Part shown: in pieces, positions 1 through 8,498 of the stretch | How positions within the stretch are numbered: the first letter of the stretch is position 1 | Layout: each line of letters starts with the position of its first letter | Assembly (NCBI GenBank): GCA_039819485.1 | Contig: JBCBRY010000014.1 | Location: 41,847 to 105,846, forward strand | Reading direction: 5' to 3' | Length of the DNA stretch: 64,000 bases | DNA from: UBA6168 sp039819485 | GTDB lineage: Bacteria; Bacteroidota; Bacteroidia; Chitinophagales; Saprospiraceae | Translations under genes and position numbers: made by a program | Notes under the pieces: model-generated | What the model was told of the DNA's origin: nothing | The model's database searches: none | What the model saw: the letters and a program-made list of their open reading frames with translations, nothing else

Positions 1-31
1 AACTCAAAACTCAAAACTTAGGAAAATGTAA

Positions 32-712
32 TCAATTATACCTCCGCGTCGTCTCCAGATAAGCCGCATGTCCCGGGCGTTGCATGATGCCAAAAAGCAT
101 TTCCTTGGCACGGAACAGTTGCGCCTTTACGGTGCCGAGCGGTATTTGCAGTTCGTTGGCTATTTCTTCGTAGCTCAACTCCTCATAATAGCGCAGCTCG
201 ATCATCAGGCGGTACTTGTGGCTGAGATCACTAATGGATCGCTTGACCATCTGCAGTTTCTGGTTGCGGATGACCTCCTCTTCCGGATTGCGGGCATGGG
301 TACGGATGGTACCGGTAAAATCTTTATCTCCATTGGGTTCGAGCGGCTGGTCGATGCTCAGGAAATGTAAACGCTTCTTCCGGATGTGGTCGATGCAGTT
401 GTTGACGGCGATCTTGAAAAGCCAGGTAGAGAAGGCAAAGTGAGGTGCGTAAGTCGACAGCTTGTTGAAAGCTTTGCCAAACGCTTCGAGGGTCAGGTCT
501 TCGGCATCGTCCGGATTACGGACCATTTTTAACAAGTGATTGTAAACGGATGCCCGATACCGATTCAGTAATGTGCCATAAGCCCTTTGGTCGCCTGCGA
601 TGGCAGCCTGAACCAAAATGTAATCTTCGGTGGCTTTAGGTGAAAGGTTGTGGGTTGTGGTGGTGGTCCGATTTGACAGACCTTTGGTGTGTTTCGTAAG
701 TGTTAATTCCAT
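32..712 (-). CDS. ECF-type RNA polymerase sigma-70 factor
   Basis: Alternative sigma factor of the extracytoplasmic-function class, directing RNA polymerase to a small regulon. Region 2 spans about residues 45-115, with the acidic DDAEDL stretch at 68-73 and the core/-10 helix ending IDHIRKKR. Region 4 spans about 157-208, with the helix-turn-helix LSYEEIANELQIPLGTVKAQ ending in LFRAKEML. The length (226 aa) is slightly above the family norm because of a Thr-rich N-terminal extension of about 30 residues. The ATG overlaps the stop of the upstream glycosyltransferase gene by 10 bp, so the two are probably co-transcribed. No anti-sigma gene is adjacent, although the gene runs to the window edge and the next gene is not visible. 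The regulon is unknown. Confidence 0.93.
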   Translation of the reverse strand: MELTLTKHTKGLSNRTTTTTHNLSPKATEDYILVQAAIAGDQRAYGTLLNRYRASVYNHLLKMVRNPDDAEDLTLEAFGKAFNKLSTYAPHFAFSTWLFKIAVNNCIDHIRKKRLHFLSIDQPLEPNGDKDFTGTIRTHARNPEEEVIRNQKLQMVKRSISDLSHKYRLMIELRYYEELSYEEIANELQIPLGTVKAQLFRAKEMLFGIMQRPGHAAYLETTRRYN

Positions 713-1995
713 CTCTGGGTGTTACTGTTCATGAGAATAGCCGGCGTGAACAGAACGTAGTAAAGTACCAGAAAAGCATCGAGGGCAGGAACCCAGGGCC
801 ACAGATTTTGATGTCGCAGCCGTTTTAAAATGATACTACTCAAAGTCAGCACTACACTCATCCTCACCGTATATCCCAATAGAGCAAATATTATGCTAAA
901 TTTATATATGAATAATACACCTCCCAAAACATAGTGCAGATAATGACTCATAGCGAGCGTAAAAAGTAGAATTCTATGTAGTAACTTATAATGTTTCCCT
1001 GTTGAAAAATGCCTTGCCTTTTGACGGTGGTAAGCCTTCCAGGTGGACTTCGGTTTGGAATAAACAAAAGTGGCAGGATCGAGCTGAACAGCGGTGTTGT
1101 TTTGGTGAGCAACCTCGTTCACGAAGAGGTCATCGTCCCCTGATGCTAAATGTTCATGCTTTTTAAATCCCTTTGCCTTTAAAAACAGTTTTTTTTGATA
1201 AGCCATGTTTCGTCCGACCCCCATGTAGGGAATGCCCGCCAGGGCAAAGGACAAATACTGCATGGCGGTGTAAACTGCCTCGTAGCGTATAAACTTGTTT
1301 AAAAAACCGGGAGCTTCCGTGTACGGTGCAAAACCCAGAACGATCTCGGTCTCACCTCCAATGCCAGCTACCATTTTTCGCAGCCAGTTGTTGCTCTCAG
1401 GTACACAGTCGGCGTCCGTCAGTAAAAGAACTTGGTTTCTCGCTTCCCGGATTCCTTTTGCCAGTGCATATTTTTTTCCGGGCCGTGGATCGTCACATTT
1501 GATAATCCTTAAATGTTTAAAGCGATGTGACAAAGATGATAATATATTTAAACTTTCATCATAGGAATTGTGGGAGATGACCAAAACTTCAAAGGAACGG
1601 TAGTTTTGATTTAGGATACGGTCAAGGTGGGCTCCTAAATTTTGCGCTTCGTTGTGCGCGCAGATGACTATTGAGACTGGAGGCAGGTCATCGGCTATGG
1701 GATTTAGGTCTTCTTGTTTGTCCCTTACGGAAAAAGTCGAATTTTGTTCCATTTGGGCCGGTTCTTTCGAGCATAGTGTACGGTGTGCGAGCTTTTCACT
1801 TCCCTCCCCCCTCTCAAGGGGGGACAATCCGCTGTGTATATCCCCCCTTGAGGGGGGCTGGGGGGTGAACTCGTTTACTCTTTTTCCCTCTCCCCTATTT
1901 TCATAAAATCCCAACTTTGCAAAAAAGTACAACCAAAAGAACAACTGCACTGCAGTGGCGATCAGGAAAGAGTAAAGGAGGAGTTGTTCGAGCAA
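703..1995 (-). CDS. Family 2 glycosyltransferase, membrane-anchored
   Basis: Transfers a sugar from a nucleotide-sugar donor, probably at the inner membrane. A TM helix (about 5-30) precedes the GT2 fold, which begins near residue 105 with VSIVICAHNEAQNL. Donor-binding DADC follows near 195, an ASGDDDLF acceptor/base motif near 285, and a QKARHFSTGKHY segment like the Q-x-x-R-W motif. Two or more TM helices close the protein (HYLHYVLGGVLFIYKF and beyond). The start is TTG; no better start lies upstream, and it opens directly into the first TM helix. Residues 43-66 are encoded by a GC-rich palindromic repeat sitting in frame between the TM anchor and the catalytic domain. The gene lies directly upstream of, and overlaps, the sigma-factor gene. 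Confidence 0.88.
   Translation of the reverse strand: MLEQLLLYSFLIATAVQLFFWLYFFAKLGFYENRGEGKRVNEFTPQPPSRGDIHSGLSPLERGEGSEKLAHRTLCSKEPAQMEQNSTFSVRDKQEDLNPIADDLPPVSIVICAHNEAQNLGAHLDRILNQNYRSFEVLVISHNSYDESLNILSSLSHRFKHLRIIKCDDPRPGKKYALAKGIREARNQVLLLTDADCVPESNNWLRKMVAGIGGETEIVLGFAPYTEAPGFLNKFIRYEAVYTAMQYLSFALAGIPYMGVGRNMAYQKKLFLKAKGFKKHEHLASGDDDLFVNEVAHQNNTAVQLDPATFVYSKPKSTWKAYHRQKARHFSTGKHYKLLHRILLFTLAMSHYLHYVLGGVLFIYKFSIIFALLGYTVRMSVVLTLSSIILKRLRHQNLWPWVPALDAFLVLYYVLFTPAILMNSNTQRWN
1801..1866. repeat. GC-rich palindromic repeat inserted in frame in the glycosyltransferase gene
   Basis: Two C-run/G-run hairpins are separated by a short spacer reading GCTGTGTATAT. The left hairpin is CCCCCCTCTCAAGGGGGG-like and the right CCCCCCTTGAGGGGGG. 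The same architecture, with related spacer text, recurs in the intergenic region at 41601-41675. Inside the gene it is read as PQPPSRGDIHSGLSPLERGE (residues 45-64) with no frameshift or stop. The Pro/Gly/Arg-rich peptide falls in a linker and not in the catalytic fold. Confidence 0.85.
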
Positions 1996-2010
1996 GGTGA
2001 TGGTTGTTTT

Positions 2011-2087
2011 GATTAGCGATTAACGGATCAACGATTTTTGATTTCAGATGCACACGACATTCAAAAATCGTTAATCCGTTAATCAAT
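2011..2087. repeat. Imperfect inverted repeat upstream of the glycosyltransferase start
   Basis: The left arm (2011-2041, GATTAGCGATTAACGGATCA then ACGATTTTTGA) pairs with the right arm (2061-2087, TCAAAAATCGTTAATCCGTT then AATCAATC). Each arm is built from the word GATTAACG with variations. The left arm ends about 15 bp upstream of the TTG start of the glycosyltransferase on the minus strand. The word AATCAAAAATCGTTGATC recurs at about 52265 and 57727. Confidence 0.75.
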
Positions 2088-2101
2088 CTTTTCTTTACTA
2101 A

Positions 2102-3409
2102 TTACGCCGATAAAACCTGCAAAATTTCATCGCGCAAATTCAACAGTCTGCCTGATGCTGCGGGTTTCTCTGCTTTAAACCGCTTCCAGTTCCGCTTGCT
2201 GACAAACAGCCGCCATTTTTTCAAAAAAAGCTCCGCTACCCAACCAAACAGAAAAAATCCCGGCACATAGCCCCATTTCAAATAGAAACCAAAATCGCCA
2301 ATGCCTCCAAACACTTTTTTCAAAATTAAATACTGTAACCAAAGAACGACCGGATAGATAATCAATCCACCCAAAATTTTGATGGTGGGAACCCAAACAG
2401 GGTCAGAGCTGAATTTATCAGACAATTTACTGGCCAGGAAAGCGGGCAGGAAATGGACCAAATAACCTATCAAAAAAAATGGGAATAATATTATTATCAA
2501 TAACCAATGAGCCGAAGTATTTTCCTTTACCGATGCATCCACAATATTCCTTTTGTGCAGTCCCGCAAAATAGTCATTGATCTTCTCTGAAAAGCTTTCA
2601 TAGACCACAGGTTTTTTACTCCGCAAATACTGTAGGTGCTGCAACGTTTTTTTGGAGCGAAAATAAGTAGGTTGCGGCGGCAGCATATTTTCACTGGCCA
2701 GGATGGTCTCTGCTTTTTTCAACAATTCATCCTCTGCTTCATCTGCTGCATAAATTAATTGTTCCGCTAATTTTTCTTTTAAATGCAACGTCAATTTCCG
2801 GACTGCCTCTTTTTGATCCTTCTCCCAATCTTCTTTAAAATCCGCCACCCTGATCGGCCCGCCCATGTCGGTCAGCAATTCACTCCTGAATTTGCCCGGT
2901 TCAGAATAATTCAGGCCGATCGGCAAAATCACCAGCCCCAGCTGAAAATCATTCGCCGCTTCTGTGTTCAAAGCAATCCGGGCCGGCCCCGTCTTTACTT
3001 TTTTGACAAAACGCCCGCCATAACTGCCCCCTTCCGGTGCCACATACAAACAGCCGCCACCAGTCAGGTAATCAGTAGCCATCTGAAATGCCTTTTTATT
3101 ATCGATCGGCTTACCGCCTGTATCCAGGTAGCGCTCCACTTTAATGCAATAAAAATTACTAAAAAACCAATTTCCAAAACGCGTCTTGAACAAACTGGCA
3201 TTCGCCAGAAAATTCACACGCCGGTTCATAAGCACCGCTACGTTCAATGGATCCATCAAAGTCCCCGGGTGGTTGGAAGCCAAAATAACCGGGCCTTTAT
3301 AATCGCGCATCTGTGCATTGACCAGAGTCCGCCTGGCATAATAAAACCAGCGTACAATCCAAACGAGCAATTTGGCTGTCTCGTAAAAAAGAAAAAGAAA
3401 AAGTTTCAC
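2102..3409 (-). CDS. PlsC-family glycerolipid acyltransferase
   Basis: Acyl transfer to a glycerolipid precursor (1-acylglycerol-3-phosphate or glycerol-3-phosphate acyltransferase type) at the inner membrane. The catalytic box is NHPGTLMD (N46, H47, D53), an HX5D spacing seen in GPAT-like members. The substrate-binding VAPEGGSYGG block stands in place of the usual EGTR. The C-terminal half holds about three hydrophobic helices (LLIIILFPFFLIGYLVHFLP, the IIYPVVLWLQYLIL region and FFLFGWVAELFL), so the protein is longer (435 aa) than minimal PlsC. The start is GTG, preceded at some distance by an inverted repeat. A general lipid-synthesis role is inferred; the exact acceptor cannot be read from sequence. 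Confidence 0.87.
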   Translation of the reverse strand: MKLFLFLFYETAKLLVWIVRWFYYARRTLVNAQMRDYKGPVILASNHPGTLMDPLNVAVLMNRRVNFLANASLFKTRFGNWFFSNFYCIKVERYLDTGGKPIDNKKAFQMATDYLTGGGCLYVAPEGGSYGGRFVKKVKTGPARIALNTEAANDFQLGLVILPIGLNYSEPGKFRSELLTDMGGPIRVADFKEDWEKDQKEAVRKLTLHLKEKLAEQLIYAADEAEDELLKKAETILASENMLPPQPTYFRSKKTLQHLQYLRSKKPVVYESFSEKINDYFAGLHKRNIVDASVKENTSAHWLLIIILFPFFLIGYLVHFLPAFLASKLSDKFSSDPVWVPTIKILGGLIIYPVVLWLQYLILKKVFGGIGDFGFYLKWGYVPGFFLFGWVAELFLKKWRLFVSKRNWKRFKAEKPAASGRLLNLRDEILQVLSA

Positions 3410-3440
3410 TTTTCAGAAAGTAAGCACGTGATAAAGTCAG

Positions 3441-3541
3441 GCGAGTAACGGAGTGGGCGAGTAGGCAAGTAGGTGAGTAGACAAGTAAAATCCTTGTTCA
3501 TCTGTTACTCGCCTGCTCGCCTACTCTCTCACTCGCCCACT
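3441..3541. repeat. Word-repeat inverted repeat (GCGAGTAG/CTACTCGC)
   Basis: The left arm is a run of GAGTAG-type words (GGGCGAGTAGGCAAGTAGGT). The right arm is the complementary CTACTCGC-type run (ACTCGCCTGCTCGCCTACTC). The arms are imperfect and themselves internally repetitive. The element lies in the region between the divergent acyltransferase (minus) and lipoprotein (plus) genes; on the minus strand its pyrimidine-rich arm faces the acyltransferase start. It is one of a class described in the findings. Confidence 0.8.
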
Positions 3542-3685
3542 CAATACTTGTTAACGTTTTGTCAAAGCGGAAAGATAGGCAGGCCATCATTTATTATTGC
3601 GGATTCGATTATTTTATTTTGGCCTGTTCTTGTTTCGAATTAATTGATTGTACAAACACCTTTCGCTAAAAATCCACTACCATTT

Positions 3686-4819
3686 ATGCGGCCTCATTAT
3701 TTCATTTTCTTCTTTCTAATATTAACGGGCTTTTTTGGGTGCTCCCCGCAAACACCGGATATAGGGATAGCTGAACATTACTTACCTCACCTGAACCACC
3801 TCAAGGAAGGAATTATCAATAAATATTATTTCCATTACAAAAGCAATGACGGCTTCGATAATTCAACCACTATCGAGTACAAAGAATATATCCTGACCCG
3901 GCCCAATGAACTCACAATCAACAACTACAACCCTGCATTCGAACTGGTCAATTCCACGGTTTACGAATTTCAGGACAATAAAATGTTTACTAAAAAAAAT
4001 TCCATATTCTTTCGGAGTGACACCCTGTCGTCAGAAATATTGTCGCCTCTGTTCATCGACTGGAATGACTCCTCTCCCCCATCTACTTATCGGTCAAGGT
4101 TCACCTATAATTTTGGTACTGAACGAACCACTGTCATCGAAAAAAAATTTAAAAAAGACACAACGATCCTGAATAAACCAGCAAAAATATATAGCCATAC
4201 CCTCATCAGAAAAGACACGACAGAGCAAAAAGAAACGAGTAGTTTGACAGGAAAATACGAGGCTGTTTATGTCGGCGGCATCGGCCTGTATACTGGCAAG
4301 GGCGAACTGGACGAAGGCGCTACTTTTCTTGAATTGATCGAACAAATTCCGCAAAAAAAATTCCGGCAACTAAAAAACCACCAAGTAAAAAGAGTCGGTT
4401 ATATCAACCCTGACGAAAGGCTGGACAAAGAAAAAAAGTTTAGCACCTGCAATTCCATTGACGTCATTCTCGACTATTACAACGATAGCAAAAGCACCCG
4501 CTATCCTGGCGGGAAAAAAGCATTATGGGAATCAATACTCCCACAAATCGACAAAAGTAAAATGCACCTTGAATCAGGCTACCTGACCTTTCGGTTTGTC
4601 ATCAATTGTCAGGGTGATGCCGGCCGTTACATTATCGAAGAAACGGCATTGGATTTTTCAAAAAAACAATTTAACCCGGAAACGGTCGGCCACTTATATA
4701 ATATTGTTAAAAACCTGAAAGGGTGGCAACCACCATTTATCAGGAAAGAATACCAAGACACTTATAATTATTTAACTTTTAAATTAAAAGATGGTGAAAT
4801 TGTCGAATTGCTTCCTTAA
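3686..4819 (+). CDS. Lipoprotein of unknown function
   Basis: A secreted lipoprotein: the signal MRPHYFIFFFLILTGFFGC ends in a Cys suited to lipidation. I chose the ATG at 3686 over an upstream TTG because the signal peptide begins there. The body (about 378 aa) is Lys/Thr-rich with no catalytic motif I recognise. The last 110 residues (YPGGKKALWESI..., GYLTFRFVINCQGDAG, then GWQPPF near the end) resemble the TonB C-terminal-like fold often found in Bacteroidota lipoproteins, where a predicted partner binds (weak inference). The stop overlaps the start of the following TPR lipoprotein by 29 bp, so the two genes are probably translated together. Confidence 0.72.
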   Translation: MRPHYFIFFFLILTGFFGCSPQTPDIGIAEHYLPHLNHLKEGIINKYYFHYKSNDGFDNSTTIEYKEYILTRPNELTINNYNPAFELVNSTVYEFQDNKMFTKKNSIFFRSDTLSSEILSPLFIDWNDSSPPSTYRSRFTYNFGTERTTVIEKKFKKDTTILNKPAKIYSHTLIRKDTTEQKETSSLTGKYEAVYVGGIGLYTGKGELDEGATFLELIEQIPQKKFRQLKNHQVKRVGYINPDERLDKEKKFSTCNSIDVILDYYNDSKSTRYPGGKKALWESILPQIDKSKMHLESGYLTFRFVINCQGDAGRYIIEETALDFSKKQFNPETVGHLYNIVKNLKGWQPPFIRKEYQDTYNYLTFKLKDGEIVELLP

Positions 4820-5654
4820 ATATTTAAGCCTATTCTTTTTAGCCATTTTCTTTTCTTGTCAAAAATCCGAACCACTTTATAAAAAAGAAATGTCGTTGTC
4901 GGAGGCTGAAAAAAAAGAATTAACAAAAAAACTGGTGTATGGAGGATTTAATTATCACCAGGGAACAAGTGCCCACCAATTTCAATTATTTGAAGCCAAT
5001 AAATACGATACTACTTTTTCTGAAATCCACCGGGAGCTGGGCATCCCTTATTTAAAAAGAGGTATCGCCCATACATTTTATCCACATTTTCAGAAAGTCA
5101 TTCAATACGACGTACTCAACTGGCAAGGTTGGCGGGGATACAACTATTTATTTTTTTACCGGGATTATGAAAGAGCGCTGCAAGATTTTATCGAAATGGA
5201 CAATTTGACCCCCGGTGTGGTCGATCACCCACAGGCCTTAAATATTGATTATCTTAAGGCCATTTGCTATTTAAAAATGGGGGATCACCAAAACGCCCTG
5301 CAATTTTTCAATAAACAAATTAAATATGAAATGGAATCTGTTGGCGTGGAATATATGGAACCTGTTTCATTTTTGTACCGGGGCATTGCCTATTGGGAAA
5401 TTGGTGAATTTGCAAAAGCAAAAAGGTCATTTGAGATGGCCCTTGAAAACGACCGGAAAAATGCGGACGCCGCATTCTGGTTAGCGAAATATTGGCTGCA
5501 AGCAGGCAATCAAAAGAAAGCAAAAGAAATGATCGCAATAGCTAAAGACTTTTCAATAAAAGGATACGACTTAAGAAGACCTTACGTCGAAGCATTTTAT
5601 CAAACCTATTTGGCGGATATTGAGGAATTCGCAACGGAGTTGGGGAAATTATAA
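4791..5654 (+). CDS. TPR-containing lipoprotein
   Basis: The lipoprotein signal (KLSNCFLKYLSLFFLAIFFSC) leads into a body with tetratricopeptide-like helical repeats: a block at about 110-140 (YNYLFFYRDYERALQDFIEM), one at 155-185 (LKAICYLKMGDHQNALQFF), and one at 200-235 (YRGIAYWEIGEFAKAKRSFE) followed by AFWLAKYWLQAGNQKKAKEM. TPRs mediate protein-protein contacts; the partner is unknown. The gene overlaps the end of the preceding lipoprotein by 29 bp in a different frame, suggesting coupled translation and perhaps a shared outer-membrane or periplasmic complex. An alternative GTG start lies one codon downstream. Confidence 0.82.
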   Translation: MVKLSNCFLKYLSLFFLAIFFSCQKSEPLYKKEMSLSEAEKKELTKKLVYGGFNYHQGTSAHQFQLFEANKYDTTFSEIHRELGIPYLKRGIAHTFYPHFQKVIQYDVLNWQGWRGYNYLFFYRDYERALQDFIEMDNLTPGVVDHPQALNIDYLKAICYLKMGDHQNALQFFNKQIKYEMESVGVEYMEPVSFLYRGIAYWEIGEFAKAKRSFEMALENDRKNADAAFWLAKYWLQAGNQKKAKEMIAIAKDFSIKGYDLRRPYVEAFYQTYLADIEEFATELGKL

Positions 5655-5828
5655 GGCTAACCAAGGATGAAATTTAAAAAAAATAATAGCCATTTTTTTT
5701 GAAACTCCTCTTTTTATCTGTCTAAATTCTGCCTAACGGTTTGCGCTACTTTTTGCTACACAGCGTTTTGCGAAGGAAACACAGTACTTAAACGGTGAAA
5801 GATTAGCTTATTTTTTCAGTTCGCTATT

Positions 5829-5956
5829 TTAAGTGCCCGGACAAAAACATGGGGCGCTAAAAATGACACTTTTCTTTTGGCAAATGTTTGCTTTCCAAGC
5901 CTCACGACTCATTTTCGAACAAAGAAGAAGTGTCATTTTTTTGATCACCTGCTTAA
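5829..5956 (+). repeat. MITE-like palindromic element, copy A
   Basis: Copy A of a family about 130 bp long. Order: end TTAAGTGCCCGGACAAAAA, then GCGCTAAAAATGACACTTTT, a variable centre of about 50 bp starting TTTTGGCAAAT, then AAGTGTCATTTTTTTGATCA and the end CCTGCTTAA. The two ends are imperfect inverted repeats of each other, and the TGACACTT/AAGTGTCA arms pair. It occupies most of the gene-free stretch between the TPR lipoprotein and the HtrA protease (5655-6090); the remainder is AT-rich with no other signal seen. Confidence 0.88.
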
Positions 5957-6090
5957 GTAGATTTTACCCCATGACGACTTGTTAAATGAAGCATTTTCGA
6001 TGCCCAATAATTTTATCTTTCATCAACGAACCGCCATTGCCCTGGTGCGTTCTTTATGGAGAACCTCCTATTTTTGCAAAAAAGAATTCT

Positions 6091-7248
6091 ATGAAATTTT
6101 TCCGATTCCTGTTTTATATCGCCCTGTTGGTCGGCGGCTTCTTTTTAGGCACTTCCTGGCAGAACAAAACGGCTCCCCCCGACACGACTCCGCAGGTAGC
6201 AGCCGATGCCGATGAAAACCCCAACAATACCCAAGAGGCAGCCAAAATCAATTATAATACCCCTCCGATGCCCCCTGGCCTCAACGAAGATGAAAAAGCG
6301 ACCATTCGCCTGTTCGAAAACTCAGCTCCCTCCGTGGCTTACATTACCACTTCCCGTATCCGGCAAGACTTCTGGAGCAGAAATGTAATGGAGATTCCGC
6401 AGGGCAGCGGCTCTGGTTTTGTGTGGGATACGGACGGGCACGTCATTACCAATTACCATGTCATTCAGGGGGCTGACCGGGCACAGGTCACTCTGGCAGA
6501 TCAGACCACCTGGGATGCCACGCTCGTTGGGAAAGCACCGGAAAAAGATCTCGCCGTTTTAAAGATTGAAGCTCCCCGCAAGGCACTCCAGCCTATTCCT
6601 GTCGGAGCTTCTACCAATTTATTGGTGGGGCAGAGTGTCTATGCGATCGGCAATCCTTTTGGGCTCGACCAAACCCTGACCACAGGGATCATCAGTGCGC
6701 TTGGCAGGGAAATAGAATCCGTCAGCGGCATCCCCATCCGCGGGGCCATCCAGACCGATGCAGCGATTAACCCCGGAAATTCAGGTGGCCCGCTCCTTAA
6801 TTCATCAGGCCAGTTGATCGGTGTAAATACTGCCATCTACAGCCCGTCCGGTGCCTCTGCCGGAATCGGCTTCTCCATCCCGGTCGATGAGGTAAAATGG
6901 GTCGTTCCCGAACTCATCACGCATGGCCGTATCATGCGCCCCAGCCTCGGCGTCGACCTGGCAGCCGACCAGACGACCGCCCGTCTCGGTGTAAAGGGCG
7001 CTCTTATTCTCGATATTCTTCAGGGTAGTGCTGCCTATAAGGCCGGTCTCCAGCCTACTTATCGCGACCGGCAGGGCCGCATTCGTTTAGGTGATGTCAT
7101 AGTCGCCATCAACGATGACCGGGTCGGGAGCAGCAAGGATATGGTGCTGATTTTGGAAAAATATAAACCGGGTGATTTGGTGAAGGTAAAAGTACTGCGC
7201 AATGACCAGGAGGAAGTGGTGGAGTTGTCGCTGGATGAGGCGCGGTAA
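6091..7248 (+). CDS. HtrA/Deg-type periplasmic serine protease
   Basis: Trypsin-like protease with one PDZ domain, for envelope protein quality control. The N-terminal anchor MKFFRFLFYIALLVGGFFLG dictates the ATG at 6091; an upstream in-frame ATG at 5986 would put a non-signal-like stretch before it. The catalytic triad is H123 (GHVITNYHVI), D153 (EKDLAVLKI) and S231 (INPGNSGGPLL). The PDZ domain is about 285-380 (LGVDLAADQ..., GDVIVAINDDRV, PGDLVKVKVLRN). The length (386 aa) fits the single-PDZ HhoA/DegS-like type. The gene stands alone between two groups of palindromic repeats. Confidence 0.95.
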   Translation: MKFFRFLFYIALLVGGFFLGTSWQNKTAPPDTTPQVAADADENPNNTQEAAKINYNTPPMPPGLNEDEKATIRLFENSAPSVAYITTSRIRQDFWSRNVMEIPQGSGSGFVWDTDGHVITNYHVIQGADRAQVTLADQTTWDATLVGKAPEKDLAVLKIEAPRKALQPIPVGASTNLLVGQSVYAIGNPFGLDQTLTTGIISALGREIESVSGIPIRGAIQTDAAINPGNSGGPLLNSSGQLIGVNTAIYSPSGASAGIGFSIPVDEVKWVVPELITHGRIMRPSLGVDLAADQTTARLGVKGALILDILQGSAAYKAGLQPTYRDRQGRIRLGDVIVAINDDRVGSSKDMVLILEKYKPGDLVKVKVLRNDQEEVVELSLDEAR

Positions 7249-7301
7249 CAAGCGGCAGCCCTCACTGCAATCGACTGGTATAGAAAAATTCATTTACAGA
7301 C

Positions 7302-7432
7302 CTAAGTAAGTGGTTGTTCAAAAAAATGACACTTTTCCTTCACCTGGAACAGCGTTTTAAGCTATGGAAACCAATCATTTGCCAAAATAAAAGTGTCATT
7401 TTTAGCGCTCTTTTTTTTGACCACCTGCTTAA
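7302..7432 (-). repeat. MITE-like palindromic element, copy B
   Basis: Reverse orientation relative to copy A. Starting from the right end it reads TTAAGCAGGTGGTCAAAAA, then GAGCGCTAAAAATGACACTT, TTATTTTGGCAAATG, a variable centre, and GGAAAAGTGTCATTTTTTTG. It is placed just after the HtrA gene and abuts copy C. Confidence 0.88.
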
Positions 7433-7554
7433 CCGATCAAAAAAAATGACATTTTTTCTTCAGCTAAAATTTGCTTTTTGACGCTGAAAAATCAGTCACT
7501 TGCAAAAGCAAAAATGTCATTTTTAGCGCTCCTTATTTTTGGTCATCTGCTCAA
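7429..7554 (-). repeat. MITE-like palindromic element, copy C (diverged)
   Basis: Tandem to copy B, in the same orientation and sharing the TTAA junction. The arms are AAAAAATGACATTTTTTCTT and GCAAAAATGTCATTTTTAGC, followed by GCTCCTTATTTTTGGTCATC and TGCTCAA. The arms have drifted from GTGTCA to ATGTCA on both sides, so pairing is kept. Confidence 0.8.
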
Positions 7555-7581
7555 GTACAGTGTAATTTATAAATGTTGCAG

Positions 7582-7605
7582 TTCGCCTCGCTTCGGGGAG
7601 GCGAA
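7582..7605. other. GC-rich stem-loop
   Basis: TTCGCCTC pairs with GAGGCGAA around a short G-rich loop. It lies in the long gene-free stretch 7249-7839 after the tandem palindromic elements. No T-run follows, so its role is uncertain. The rest of this stretch is AT-rich with no gene seen. Confidence 0.5.
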
Positions 7606-7839
7606 GAATGTCAGGAAACTTGAATGCCAGTGTTTTAAGACTACATTGTTGATCCTGCACATAGATTAAAAAAAAACACAATCAAGGTTGTGGTTTTATC
7701 GTTTGCAGCAAGATCTATCTCATTTACCTTCAGAATTTCTCACTTAACAAATTTTTAATTTAATATTATTGTCTCTTTTTTGATCCAATTGCAAATTTGC
7801 TGTCAAACCGATCAAATATTTAATACAATCCATTAACTC

Positions 7840-8448
7840 ATGCACAACACCATCATCTTCGACCTCGGCGGCGTACTCATTGACTGGAACCCCGATTATG
7901 TTTTTGATAAAATATTCAATGGCAATGAAGAACGAAAAAATTATTTTTTCCAACACGTTTGCACATCTGACTGGAACGAAAACCAGGACGCCGGCTATCC
8001 ACTCCAACAGGCGACGGAAGACAAACTGGCAGAGTTTCCAGAATGGGAGACCGAAATAAAAGCTTTTTATGGCCGTTGGGAAGAAATGCTCGGCGGAGCC
8101 ATTCAACCAACTGTTGATATCCTAAAAAAAATAAAAGGAAATAATACGCATCGTCTGGTTGCGTTAACGAATTGGTCGCACGAAACTTTTCCGGTAGCGC
8201 TGGAAAGGTTCGATTTTCTGCATTGGTTTGAAGGCATTGTAGTGAGTGGGGAAGAGAAGACCCGGAAGCCGTTTCCTGAGTTTTACAAAATATTGTTCGA
8301 CCGGTATTCCGTCAATCCCCAGGAAGCTATTTTCATCGACGATAATTTACGAAATGTACAGGCAGGAATCGAGTTGGGTTTGACGGGCATTCATTTTAAA
8401 TCATCAGAAGCATTGAATGCTAAATTGACTGAATTAAATGTGTATTAA
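7840..8448 (+). CDS. HAD-superfamily hydrolase
   Basis: Probable phosphatase or dehalogenase-like hydrolase of subfamily IA, acting in the cytoplasm on a small phosphorylated metabolite. Motif I is FDLGGVLID (nucleophile D8; the usual DxD is replaced by DLGG, as in YihX-like members). Motif II is LTNWS near 110, motif III is the Lys in EKTRKPFPEFY, and motif IV is FIDDNLRNV near 165-173. The helical cap lies between motifs I and II. The length (202 aa) is normal. The ATG directly opens the beta-strand before motif I. The small membrane-protein gene 50 bp downstream may be co-transcribed. The substrate cannot be inferred. Confidence 0.9.
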   Translation: MHNTIIFDLGGVLIDWNPDYVFDKIFNGNEERKNYFFQHVCTSDWNENQDAGYPLQQATEDKLAEFPEWETEIKAFYGRWEEMLGGAIQPTVDILKKIKGNNTHRLVALTNWSHETFPVALERFDFLHWFEGIVVSGEEKTRKPFPEFYKILFDRYSVNPQEAIFIDDNLRNVQAGIELGLTGIHFKSSEALNAKLTELNVY

Positions 8449-8498
8449 AATGGCGCTTGCAAAAAGGACATCGTCCAACAAGCACAATTTTTTTTATC

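Noticed and set aside
2783..3448. 221-aa open frame on the plus strand
   Set aside because: It is antisense to the acyltransferase gene, whose catalytic motifs are clear; the antisense protein has no recognisable features.
7478..7669. 63-aa frame after the HtrA gene
   Set aside because: It lies in the palindromic repeat copy C and the following hairpin; the peptide is repeat-derived.
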